Assembly: GCA_029962745.1 (NCBI GenBank)
Contig: CM057152.1
Location: 28,053,361 to 28,117,360, forward strand
Length of the DNA: 64,000 bases
Reading direction: 5' to 3'
Source of the DNA: Echinometra lucunter
Lineage: Eukaryota; Echinodermata; Echinoidea; Camarodonta; Echinometridae
Shown: positions 12,701 through 26,200 of the stretch, piece by piece
How the letters are laid out: every line of letters starts with the position of its first letter
Numbering within the stretch: position 1 is the stretch's first letter
Notes under the pieces: generated by a model
Databases searched by the model: none
What the model was told of the DNA's origin: nothing
What the model saw: only the letters and a program-made list of their open reading frames with translations
Program-made: the position numbers and the translations under genes

Positions 12701-14268
12701 GGGAGGTCATCTCTTCAGTCTTGGTTGATTTAACAGGGGTGGAACGCTTTAATCTGGGGAAAATAACAGGAAAAAAAATCCTCAAGTTTAAGCAGAGATA
12801 CTAGACAAAATGAGAAGATATTGTTCAGTTCTTTCTATCAAAGCTATTTTGATTCTTAATTCATTCATAAAGGCATCAATAATAGTTCAAACTCTAAAAA
12901 GAGTTATGCCTAGAGTTGCACAGGCAGAGTTGTGATGTCATATTTTGTGCTTACTTTATAAGAATTTGATTGGTCGACAACCTCTTTGCCTACACAAAAC
13001 AAAAATGATAAATTTTTCCTCCACATTTTTTGTTTTACCTCCTCACATATCATACCTTTAATTGTAAAAAAGCTTTGATAAGAATTTGTAAGCTTTTATA
13101 AGAATTCGACTGGTCGACAACCTCTTTGCCTACACAAGACAAAAATGATAAATTTTTCCTCCACATTTTTTGTTTTGCCTACTCACATATCATACCTTTA
13201 ATTGTAAAAAAAGCTTTAATTGTAAACAGAGTTTAGCCACTTTATTGGTCGAAAAGCCTCGAAGCATTTATAGAGGCATCAGTTATGTTATTAGGTCCTA
13301 TAAAAAGCCATGATACTGGTATTATTGATTCTGCTCTCAGCCAATCAAACAGAAAGATTTTAGTAGCTTTCATCCACTTTTGTAACATTTAAAAAACAAG
13401 ATGAATCCTCGATCGAGCGCGGTCGAAATTTATGCCTCCGCCATTGCCAGGTCAGAAATAAATGGCACAAACATGGTGATTTTTAAAAATATTTTCATGT
13501 ATACAATGACATCCTTGACCGTGACCTTTGTCCTTGTGACCCCCAAATCTAATGACACCATCATGAGACCTTCCATATGCATACATGAGCCAAGTTTGAA
13601 GTTGAACCGTCACAGAATTGTTAAGTTATCGCAAGAACAAGCAATTTTCATGTATATAATGACCTTTATGACCTTTGACCTTTGACATCGAGACCCAAAA
13701 ATCTAATCAGATCATTGCCCCTCCCATATGCATTCATGAATCAAGTTTGAAGTTGAACCGTCACAGAATTGTTAAGTTATCGCAAGAACAAGCAATTTCT
13801 ATGTACATAATGACCTCTATGACCTTTGACCTTTGACCTTGAGACCCTAAAATCTAATCAGATCATTATCCCTCCCATATGCATACAAGAGCCAAGTTTG
13901 AAGTTGATCTGTCAAACGGTTCTCAAATTATCGTGAGAACGAAAACGGGACAGACCAGAAAACATAATGCCTCTGGCAAACACCTACGGTGGGCGGAGGC
14001 ATAAAAATTGGACCAAAGTATTTCATTAAGAATTAAGAGGTAATAAATTATACTTTCCTCACCTTTTTGGAGTAAGTCCTGAAGTTGATACCCGAGCTCT
14101 TTTCCTTCGCGATCTGGGAGTTGTGGATGCTGTTTTAGGCGCTGAATCCACATCCTTCTGTGGTGTCTTTGCTTTTCTACCTGGCATGATTCTCTTCTTT
14201 GGGGTCACCTGACTGGAGGTGCTGGTTGATTTCTTCTTGGCTGAGGCAGAGAGTTTTCTCATCTTTGC
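9724..14268 (-). CDS. MTBP: MTBP exons 14-17, basic tail and C-terminal domain
   Basis: Exons 14 (14063-14268) and 15 (12474-12753) encode a long Lys/Arg/Ser/Thr-rich tail with TP and SP sites, a serine/alanine low-complexity stretch and SGSRSEKHKR, matching human ESRSQKHTR. Exon 16 (11594-11707) gives LRSIVEETLAAKGINSSHPC and QTKMFVK; exon 17 (9724-9831) gives DLKSSKGLYEEMRKIAEANA and ends at TGA. These match the human C-terminal helical domain residue for residue in places. The equivalent human region has been reported to bind DNA, including G-quadruplex forms. Confidence 0.93.
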
Positions 14269-17200
14269 CTAACAAACATTGTAGAATGGATAACAGGAAA
14301 GCGATAGGAAGATAATTATATGTTTACTTATATGATTAAAAAATCAAACTATTCCGCACTGTAACTCTTCAAATCCATTTTGTAAATCAGGTTTAGCATA
14401 TCAAACTAGAATTTTGGTTGTACATAAATATTCCTCTACAATAATGATTTACCATGTGGTATCTAGTTATATCATGCAGCTCATTTCATCACTCAACAAA
14501 TTTTGTCAAGCAGGTTCTTAAGTCTGTCATGTGACAATGCACTTCTCTGGGGAGCGTTTCATGAAAGGACTTGTCGGATATTTTATCCGTGAAAGTCTGT
14601 TTTATCCGACAGTTGCCATAGTAACGATGCTTCTCAGCCAATCAAAATCAAGGAAAGATGTCAGATCTGACAACTTGTCAGACAACAAATGTTGATGAAA
14701 TGCTCCCTTGATGTCATATAAGAGGCTTTTTATTAGCCATTAGCTACGGGAATCAGGTGGTCCCCTGTATTAAGCTTATGGGAACAAGAGAATTCAGTCG
14801 TTAACACCAAACAATATCACTCCAATTGCTTGATTAGCTTTTGGTATTCTAGAAGGTCCCACTTTTCTCTCTGCGTATTGTATGGCAAACAAAGACCAGC
14901 TTTTTGCCAGGATTTGATGCCACAGGCGGGTTATAAAACCACCAGATCATTTGATTGAAATTCAAGCACCTGGGGGTGTTTCATAAAGCTGTTCATAAAG
15001 TTACGAATGACTTTATGAATGATTTGAATATGGCAAGCCAAATGGAATTCTCAATCAATTTTCGCATCACCTAAAGGTGAAATATGCAGATGTAGATTAA
15101 CATTACTTTTCTTTACAAACATTTTTATTGCAAAGTTGTATCTTTTTGCCACAATTTCAATGAGATTATGGGAATGCAGTCACACTTTGTTAAAATCGGG
15201 AAAAATTTTGGGCATCCCATTTGGCAATTCATTTTCAAGTCGTTCGTTAAGTCATGTGCAACTTTATGGACAGCTTTATGAGCCCCCCCCCCCCTCCCCC
15301 ATGCAATAAGAACAACAGTTTTGTTTTCCTCTACTTGTTCCTACACCTCATTTAAATATTCTCTACACATGCTTCAACCCCTGAGCTCTGATAATTGAAG
15401 TGGGGTGATGAAGAAAGGAGAAAGTGCAGGACATCTCCTGATGAACAGGTTATATTATTACAACTATTGTTAATGTCAATGTGCTTGGCTCTTAGTGCTT
15501 CCTCTTGGTTCTCATGGCAAGAGGGGGGTGGTGATGAAAAGTGCACCCCCCCATATTATCATCCTCCCAATTACCGTCATCCCTTATCTTTATCGCTTTA
15601 TCATGTTTATGAACAAACCTTTTGAGTGCTTGGCGAGTCTGAGTGTTTCCTTTTGGTTCTGATGGCAAGGGTGGGGCGGTGACGAGAGGTAAAGGTACAG
15701 GACATTTCCTGACGAACGCAACGCTGCTGAAGTCGCATCATCTTCTGGTCGATGCTCTGAGAATCGGGTGTCTCTCGGCAGTAACTTCAAAGAAATGATA
15801 AAGATACCAAAACTAGTAGCAGAGACGTTTATAATGTGCAAAACATCCACTGAAGAAGATGCTCAAGGCACTTATACATATAATAAGTATACTGATGAGA
15901 AAATACCATGGAGATGCTCTCAATAGTTATGAGAAAATACCTTGTAATTAGGGGTGTTTTCATTTCTCCTTTATTCAGTATCAATAAATGCATTCATTTT
16001 GTGTAAGTAAACACATCATCAAATATGGGTGCTGTATGCATGATTTGAAATAAAAATAAAAGACAAGATACTACAATCAATGGAGAGCTGTAGCCATCTA
16101 CAGGAGCAGCCCCCCCCCCAAAAAAAAAAAAAAAAACACACATACACAAGCCAACACATAAGGGAAGAAAGAAACCATAAACATGTTGTAGTTATTCAAA
16201 ACCAATCAAAGATACTGGGAAACATTTGCATACTCTGATATTTTGATAACTTATCATTTCAAGGACATGCAACAGGAGTATTACTTAATATTATATACAG
16301 GAAAACTCATTATAATAAACTCCTCTGGACCAAGGAAACTACCTCTTTGTATCGAAACCTTGTTATATCAGGGCTAAGAAACAATAAAATACAAAGAAGT
16401 GGGACTGACAAAATTACCTTGTTGTAACCTATTGAGAATTTGTTATAACAGTGTTCTTTATAAAGAGGTTCCACTGTATTTGATGGCGGCAATTCTATAT
16501 CAGACCTCCCAACCTTTCTGACTGAAAAATTGGGATGATTTTGCTCAAAATTAGTAAAGAAACAGCATTTTCCATACAAGTGTGTAGTAAATTTATCAAG
16601 AAAAATAGGAAAATCATATCAAAACAAGAGCTTGGAATGGTCAAAATTCAGATTCTTTCCTCCAAATTCAAAATGGTTGGGAGGTCTGCTATACATAGAG
16701 AGAGAAATGTGCAGTGAAATGCTTTCTCACTTGATGCCATGATACTTGAGGTTAAGTGAATCTGCAAACTCTGTCTGCATCAGCTCTTGGACGGTAGGAC
16801 CACTGATGTGATGTCTAGCCACTACTGACCTCGTCCTTGGACTATGTCTTACAGCAGAGGGCGGGACAAGAACCAGCTCATCCCGCTTGGGCTGGCCATT
16901 AGGTTTGAAATGACTACGGAACTCCTTGGCACTCAAGGTGATTGCTAGAGAATACAAGGAAATAACACAAAATACATGTAATCATGAGATGTACATATAA
17001 TCATTAGCTATTCGAGCAATCTTTTGAACCCACTGAACACAATCAAATTAGGAATAATATATATTTTTACATAGACTCAACCAAAGCTATCTCATGCTTA
17101 AGGTCAAGTAAAAATGAATCCCATTTTCTCATCCCCTCCCCTCTTTTTTTTTTTTTGAACTGCCCCAAAAAGTTTTTCTTTATTATGTTTTATTTTCTTC

Positions 17201-20200
17201 AAAAATGAAATAATTATCAGAGAACATCTAGACAATGAGCATGAACTATTATTGACATGTAATGTACATCTCCTTATCATAAGTGGCGCAGTTTACCATG
17301 TCATATACGACCACTAAAAGAACTAGAAATATCAGTGAAGGTGATTAACACAGCCACCTCAATGTGTGTGCTAAATTCCCTGAGCATTGCTTGGAAAATG
17401 AGGAAGTAGTCCAATCTGCAATATTTCCCCAATATATATTGCAATAAGCCGTTACAATGGCAGCAGTTTCCGACACATTAAAAACAAAATGTCTTGCACA
17501 TCTTCACCACAAGACTAATGTGTTTGCCAAATTTCATGAGCATTGCTCGAAAAATGAGGAAGTAGTTCGAACTGCAATATTTCCTCAATTTATTGCCATA
17601 CTGTGGCGTTACCATGGTAACACAGTTTCTGACAAATTTAAAAAAAAATGTCTTGCACATCTTCACCACAAGACCAATGTGTGTGCCAAATTTCATGAGC
17701 ATTGCTCGAAAAATGAGGAAGTGGTTTGATCCACAATATTTTCCTGATTTATTGCCATAATATGCCATTACCATGGCAAAACAGTTTCCGACACATTCAA
17801 GAAATGTATCTTCATCTCAAGACCAATGTGCATGCCAAGTTTCCTGAGCATTTTCTTAAAAACTGAGGAAGTTCTATTCGCAAGTTTTGCAATGGATCAA
17901 CCGACCGCCCACCCACCTGACCGACCAGCAGACATGTGGCTATAGCTCCATACAGAAATTTAAAGGAAGGCTTCTTACTGTTACTGGCTGGAGGTGGTAC
18001 AGTGAAGCCTCTCAGGGTAAAATCTCTAGACCCTAGTCTTCTTAGACGATTGGCTATAGACTCGCGATTCTGTAAGGCCTGCCTCTCAACCCATTGGGAA
18101 GGACTCTGGGTCAGTTCTGTGGAAAGATGCCAAAATAAAAAACCAAACAATGTATACAGTAAAATAAGGAGAACTGCTTTTGCAGTACCGTCTCAAATGT
18201 TAGGAGTCATTGCCCACTACAGGTTTGATGTGGTATAGTAGGGTGGGTTAGGAAATTTTTCGTGACAGAGCGGACAAAAGTACCAAATTTGGCACGAACA
18301 CTCCTTATGGCCTACTAATCAATATTAGCCTAGGAGCCCTCTCCAATATGCAAAAATCCAAAATGGCCGCCTTTAAAAATAATGAAAACTCAAATTGCAG
18401 GATAAATTATGACAAATTATTAACAAAACTTGATTGTGGAGTTAATTCATGGGCATCCTAATACATTACATTTCTTAATAAAATGAAAACGCCAGATTAA
18501 AGGTATAATAATGATGTTTGAAAATAATTTTGTAAAGGCCGCCCTCACTCTGATCTCTAAAGTTTACTTGAATGGCGATCACTGAATTTGAGCAAGGGAA
18601 AATATGAAAAATATATGCCTATATTTGAGAGCAACATATTCTACCTATTACTGGGTGTTTTATGTGCGTAAATTAGCTATTTTATTGTATTCAATTTATT
18701 TTAGACTAGGATATGATACTTCTAATTGTGCTTTTTTCTAAAAATTTTGCTTTCGGCCATAGCAGAAATGTAAAAGAGGGCTAGGTGTATAATGATTGTG
18801 AGATATTCCTTAAAATACTTCGTCTATGTAATGAACTTAGACGTGATACATATTGTTTTCATTATATGAAAGAGAATAAACTCAGAATAAATGGCCATTG
18901 GTTTCTCTGACTGAAGGATTGCAAACTCACTTTTCAGGTGCATTTGGAATAATCTGAAATTAATGCCAACTGATAATTCTGTTATCTAAAGCAAAATATA
19001 AGTTCAGGAGTGTTAAGTTCTGAAGCAGTAAAGAACAATTATTTTACTAATATGATTTCCAGAAAAAGAGAAAAATGTATTTAAAAACAAAAACAAGAAA
19101 TACTACTGACTAGTTCCTGAGGATGTCATTAAAGGTTCATGAAAGAATCTCCTAAAAACCTAACTACTCGGTAGTTCAAAAACATTCATGGGGTCTGCTA
19201 GCCTTGTACATTTTTTTGTTTTTTCTTAACACATGCAGCCAATAAAATTATTACGTGTGTCAGTTTTCAAGATATTCCCTGGCCTGTGCATTGTAGAGGA
19301 TTGTGTTTGACATGCCATGTAAGCACCGCAATCTAATCATTATCAAAATAGTAGGTCATTTATGATAAAGGAGGATGCATATTCTCAATCCTTTGCTCTT
19401 TGCCGAAATAATAATATTCTGATGGAAAGTGGTGATGAAAACAATTAATGTTTACTTTCCAAACAGATTTTGATTATACCATGCATAAAATTACATCTTT
19501 GAAAATCATACGAGTCGTACGTACCAATATTTGACGAGCATACCTAAATGAGGGCAGTGATAATGATTTTGATATAACTTGCCTATGTGTCGATGTCAAA
19601 AAAACCCCATTTTTTTGTACATAATATAGTGGGATGTTTGGTAAACTAATGTTCGTGCAGGAGGTTTAAGACCTCCTTCAAAAAGCGATACAGGCTTTAA
19701 AAAAGAATGACTTTGTATCAGTTTGTGATCAGTCTCTGATCCTTAATATCCATTTCAGACAAGCATCATTACCAGACAAAAAACTTGTCGCAGAACCAAA
19801 CTCGATTTGTAAAAAGGAAAAATAAAAAGAATTACACCGTGATCTGCATCACAGTGATAAATGATGATATGTCTATAATGGATTATATCAGGACTACAAT
19901 CAGTCCCATCCCATCCGGTGTCTGCCCTATATTGGTATATCATGCAATGTATACAGGCTGTGCCATGTTTCAAGAAATTGCCCGTTTTACATCTTCTAGG
20001 TCATGATATTTCATGTGTCTCAGTCTTATGCTGCTCGTGTGAAACATACATTTTACAAGGCCTATTATTATCTCAGTCTCTGACACAGCGATGCTGGTTT
20101 TCGACCGGCTCTATTCCAAGCCTATCTCTGTGGTGGTACGCTGGCTCGGTCCTTTGTGATAGGCCTATGTTCAAGGCGGGAGAACTCTCCACTGAGTTTG

Positions 20201-23200
20201 TATATGATACCAGTGCTGGTAGGCCGAAAATTGCCTCAAAAGAAAATTGAAGTATCCATGGTAATTCCGTTTTTTCCCCACAAGAGTTTTCTACTGGTGA
20301 AACAGAAACAACTTCTATATGATATGCGTAAAATGTTTAAATGATTTTGTGGACCTACTGTAACTATAAAAAGAGTTTTGCCCTTATAAAGTGGCCGAAT
20401 ACCGGCTCCTTTACGTGAATTTTGGTCCGTTGCTATGGATAAGTACATATTTCGGGAGGGCTCCTAGGCTAAAATCAATTTATTTACCCTAAAGAAGCTT
20501 TATACCAAAAATGGTGCTTTTGTCTGCCGTGTCACGAAAATCGAAAAAAAAAATGACCTTAACCCACCCTACTAGTATAAGAGGCATTTCAGAGACTCTA
20601 GTCTGAGTAGTCTCAGGCTTTGTATTCAATGAGTATTTCAACTCCTAGTGTATCAAGTGAAATATCGGTACTAACAGTGTGCATCCTTTCTCAATTCTAC
20701 ATAGAATTATACTATCTTGTTAGGGTAATGCAAATTTGTATCACTTTCAATACAATAAGCTGCATTTCTACGCACACAAATTTAGATGCTCAGGCACCTC
20801 TGCAAGGAAGCTCGACCAAATCCTGGACAATATATCCTCAGAAAAAGGGCACCTTACACAGCAAGTTGTCAGTGCAATTAAAATAAAAAATATCATTATT
20901 ATTTTGTAATAAGACAATCGTGATATCAAACTCAATATTGACATTTTAGTATCAAACTAGATACAAAATTAATATCAAGAATTCTACCTGTTGGCAAGCT
21001 GTTGAGGTCTATCCTAGCTGGTCTGTTCTCAATCCCACTCTCAGTTTCAGCCATGCGACTCCCATCTATCCTTTCTTCATCCACAGCTACCCCTTCATTC
21101 CCTGTCTGTGTCTCTGAGGGCTCTCTTTCTTCTGTCGTGATGGTGGCGTCTTCAGGTGGATTCTGAGACGTGGGGCTGTCCTCATCAATATTGTATCCAT
21201 CATAGAACACCTTCCTCATATAGTTGAAGAGGAAAATAAGGAGCTGAGGCGTTACGTTGATCTCCAGTTCTTCTGAACGGATTTTCTCTGAAAATTGAAA
21301 AAAAAAGAAAGAAATATATATATATCTGGAATATAAAAATGCCAATTGTATTGCAAAACATTTCTTTTCTGAAAAAAGATAAATATATTACCCATTCATG
21401 TAATAATAAACAAATAATCACCGTTGGTGAAGGTGATGGACAAACTATCACTTCCAAGGTGATCTGCATGTAGCTATCTTTCCGAAGCAAAGCTGAGGAA
21501 AGACAGCGTATAAATCCAGATCGCTGAGGAAGTGATAGTTTGTCTCATTGCCTGAAACCAAAAGGTGATTATTTGCTTTATATTCCTCATCTTAAACAAT
21601 TTAACTGTATAGAAAGAAAGAGAACATTTTACTTCTCTAGGAATTGTAGGAGAAGAATTCTGGTTTAAAAATGAAGGTTTAAAAACAGGGAAAGAAGCTC
21701 CGCCCGACTGCTCTGCAAATGCCTGTTTTATTTGTTTTATTTTGTGAAAGTGTTGCGCCCACGACTTGTTTAAGCTCTCAGCTCAACAAATGAGCTGACT
21801 GTGATGTCACAAAAGAAAGCAAATAATTTTACTGTGACGTTATGCTGGATCACAGTTCACACACTTTTCTTTCCACGGGTGCATACTCACAAGAAGAAGC
21901 AGAGATGTGATCACAGACATATAATAAATTAATCATAGGATGTGATGGAAAAACATGGAACAAAGAATCAGAGGGGCAAGCACTTTTATTTTGCCCGTAC
22001 TCAAAATAATTGATAATGCGTTGTGACTCTATGAGCTGAAGTGATCAGCGAAATAAAAAAGTTCCATCACCAAGGGTTGACAAACTATTCTTATCGGGTG
22101 ATGATTGATGGGGAAACTACACTTTATCACATGATTGACTTTTGACCAATCCTACAGCAAGATTCTTAGTATGTGGAATATAAATCAATATATTTTCATA
22201 TCATGACACGATCATGTGGCATTAGTGCACTTCCAGCAGAGTTCAGTAGGGTCATATCACTGTGGAAGGCTGAAATATTTTAACCACAATTCATGCATCT
22301 GGATTAAAATCTTAACTCCTACATATTCAAATGAAAATTCCTAAACATTTCTCACCTATAACCATAGCTAGTGCTTTGACTTGCATCTTAGCCAATTCTT
22401 CTTCCTCTTCACACAGCTGACGGCCACTGAGGGTGGGAAGAGAGTCCAATACCTCCCTGGCAGGTTGGGTTACTTCTACAGATGTACACAAAGCCAGTTA
22501 AGAAGCCATTAAAAAATGATTGAAGATGTGTCATTGTTTAATCTTTAAAATGTCTGGATGAGTTAAATTCAGACATTAGTTGTAATTATCCAAGGATGTA
22601 AAGAGACTTTGGACATACTATGGAGAGTAAAAGAAGAGTTCTCTCTCTCTCCCCCCTAGCCTTGTGACAAGGCCTAGTGACTCAGGTTATTTTCAGTGGC
22701 TGAGACGAGCCTAGCCAGCGACGAAGCGAGATAGAGATACCCTGAGTGAACGCGCGATCGAGCGATGCAGTCGCCAGGCCTTTTAGAACCTGGCTTTCAC
22801 TGCTCTGCATGAATTATTCATGAGTATACATTAGTATGCTAGTACGTCAACTTTGAATTACCGACCAATCAGAACGACCAGCACCCAGCTGGCTTGTTCG
22901 TGATTCGTTCATTATCAAGACATGTACAAAAATCTAAAATGCGTTAATAAATTTTGCTTACAAGACAAACATATAAATGATAAATACAAAATATCACATT
23001 TAAATATAATTTGAAAGGCAAAATTAGAATGAAATAAGAAGCCGTTGATGAATTGAGCTAAAAATCATAAGTAAGATGATTGAAATTCCCCTGTATATAA
23101 AATGAACCAGTCCGGCTCAATGTTTAAGTCTTGAGTTCTAGTCCATTTGTCAAAGCAATCATTTTGTGTCATTCTACTAGGTTCAAAGTTTACTGTGTGA

Positions 23201-26200
23201 GTGATGAATAATAGCCTTGACAAAAATTGTGACTTCTTGAACAAAGGCAATTTGCATGTGCAGAGAAAAATCAAGTTTATTTACAATGTTCAGGATGATG
23301 CTATACACCAGTCAAAGTTTTGCTGGGTTGCTGTCAGTACATTTGTTTGCGAGTAGACCAACGTGATTTTATTGTGATGGTTAGGGAATTCTTTTGGAAA
23401 AATTACATGAAAATTTTGTTATTGTCGTCTTCCCAAAATGATAAATTATCATGGAGGAAAACTTTGACGAGTAGAGTAAAACTACAACTTGCATGTGCAA
23501 GTTGAATTATTCAGTAAATATTTCAGTTATAAAGTAAGAATTTAAATGAAATAAATGATCTTCAATCATGAAAATTGCTTTCTGTCTGAATGTGACTGCA
23601 AGTGTGATGGGGGGATTTGATTTTTTTTTTTTTTCTGCCAGGTTGTCATGCCATGCATGAGAAAGTGTGGAAGTGGTCAGAGCCACTCTCAAGACACTTT
23701 CTGGGCTGTGGTGAGCCGAGTTTTTTCGACAAATCTGCTTGGCTCTTCAGAGCGAGACCAAGGGTGACATAACAACTATCGTACTGCATGAAGTGGTACC
23801 AGAGCCCAAAGCCGTCGGGGTTGGGGATGGGGANNNNNNNNNNNNNNNNNNNNNNNNNNNNNNNNNNNNNNNNNNNNNNNNNNNNNNNNNNNNNNNNNNN
23901 NNNNNNNNNNNNNNNNNNNNNNNNNNNNNNNNNNNNNNNNNNNNNNNNNNNNNNNNNNNNNNNNNNNNNNNNNNNNNNNNNNNNNNNNNNNNNNNNNNNN
24001 NNNNNNNNNNNNNNNNNNNNNNNNNNNNNNNNNNNNNNNNNNNNNNNNNNNNNNNNNNNNNNNNNNNNNNNNNNNNNNNNNNNNNNNNNNNNNNNNNNNN
24101 NNNNNNNNNNNNNNNNNNNNNNNNNNNNNNNNNNNNNNNNNNNNNNNNNNNNNNNNNNNNNNNNNNNNNNNNNNNNNNNNNNNNNNNNNNNNNNNNNNNN
24201 NNNNNNNNNNNNNNNNNNNNNNNNNNNNNNNNNNNNNNNNNNNNNNNNNNNNNNNNNNNNNNNNNNNNNNNNNNNNNNNNNNNNNNNNNNNNNNNNNNNN
24301 NNNNNNNNNNNNNNNNNNNNNNNNNNNNNNNNNGGGTTGGGGATGGGGAGTCCGTTGTTGTGGTACGGGTGCCTGCAGTTTGCATGCGAAGAAAGTCTGT
24401 ACACCACGGGATAGCCTGGTAAATAGCTAGCACTTTTGCCGTATCCAGTGGGAGACTACTAACGAACGCATCTTGCCTGTGAAGAACTGAAAGAATTGCC
24501 CTCAGTTGTAGATCCATGAAGGCTGAAATCTTCAGAGCTTTCGCGAGGCATATTCTGTACTTTTCAGCAATATTCGTCACAAGCCATGGTCTAAAACATC
24601 GCCATACAGCTATAGCAGTCGTGCCGCCGGAGTACAATTCAGTGATTGCTCATTTGAATTTGAATTTGAATTTGCATACCAAATATATGCTGACGTCATG
24701 CGAGGACACGTTCGCTGATTGGGTGCTACCCTTTTGGGTTACAAAAACGAAGGTTAACGTAAGAAATTCAAGCCAGGTCCCTAAAGGCTCCGTGGCCAAG
24801 CAAGCTTTCGCGATTAGTCTCATTCTAGTAGCTCGCCATCTCATAATAAATCACATCAGAGTCTACACAGGGACATGGAGCCTTGGCTAAAGGCTATCTT
24901 CCCCCTTGCTCCTTCTCTTACATACCTTCTACACATCCCTATCAGACTTACATATGCAATCTAAGATGAATGAAAGCTGAATTGTTAAAGCCTACCGTAA
25001 TCATGGAAACCTCTCAAAATAATTCAATTTATGTTGCAAAAAAGTGGGATGGATGAATGGGTTGATAACAATAAAAAAAGAGTGCCTCCAGCTCAGGGGT
25101 GGAGGCATAAATATTCAATTCATAAAGAAAGAAAATTGTTATGAAAACAAAATCAGGATTTGTATACTTGTTCTTGTATTTATACTGCTTTATATGATAT
25201 GTATTGATGTGTTTTTGAATGAAATCTGTAGTTAAAAATTATGGGGAAAAAAATTAAAAGGATATTACATATGTCTTTTTTACTTCATGAGAAATGATAT
25301 GTTTTGAAATGAATTTCTGCACAGCAAATCTCAAGATGACATACCTTCATCTTCATTGGTATGCTCCTCTTCTTCATGGCAAGCTAACAAAGCATGGGCT
25401 GCTCCATTCAGCCTAAAGGGGGAGACAAGTGGCAGGGCAATACATCTCCCTCTCCTATCCCATGGATAAGGAAAAAGAATGTGTGTCGTGTGCCTTTCAA
25501 CTGCACATTAGGAACTGTGATTAAGGCAAAAACAGAAACATGATTTCAACAAGAATACAAGCAAATGTGTCAGAAATTTATCATCATACATCAAAATGGC
25601 CATGCTTAAAACTTGGCAGGGGAAGATGTCTGTAACTGCCGCAATGCAGTTATAGTATTTACATCACGATAAGTTTTGAAATTTGTGAGTGCACCGTTAT
25701 ACAACCTTGCATCTGGGTGCACAATTTGACTATGCATTTGATTTGAATCTTATTTCTTTTTTTTTAAAAAAAGCTAATCAGCTGCTGATAAACTGTAGTG
25801 AACATCTACAAGTATCAAAGCCCCACAAATTGGTAAGTCTGGAATTAAGTTGTTTCATTCAATAATCATACAGTTATTACATCTAGGATTGAAAGTGTAA
25901 TATCTGTTTCTATTACATCCCTTTGTTTAGATTACAGAATGTAATCTACTCATATGCTGCTATAATTCATCTACTCATATGCTACTCGTATACTATTCAT
26001 ATGCTACTCGTATGCTATTCATATGCTACTTGTATGATACTCATATGCTACTTGTCTACTCGTCTACCAACGCTATTCACATATACTCCAATGCTTTGTA
26101 CATTTTCTCAGAATTAAAGTTAACATTACAATTCAAAGAATTTATAGACCCAAAGTTGTATCATTTGAACCAGGAAATTTTCTCCTGTAGATTATGGGTA

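Noticed and set aside
12529..12804. Plus-strand open frame opposite MTBP exon 15
   Set aside because: It is the antisense of a low-complexity coding exon whose minus-strand reading is supported by splice phases and homology.
15619..15850. Minus-strand frame reading LRSSGNVLYLYLSSPPHP
   Set aside because: Longest open frame here, but out of phase with flanking MTBP exons. Another frame continues the conserved YHGI-x-YC and LQQRCVRQE motifs.
17457..17774. Overlapping open frames on both strands with an internally repeated peptide
   Set aside because: They follow the 178-bp tandem repeat exactly; the protein repeat is the DNA repeat.
23646..24637. Long open frames on both strands across the first gap (up to 296 residues)
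   Set aside because: Most of the length is undetermined bases. The remaining ends show no recognised domain and both strands are open equally.
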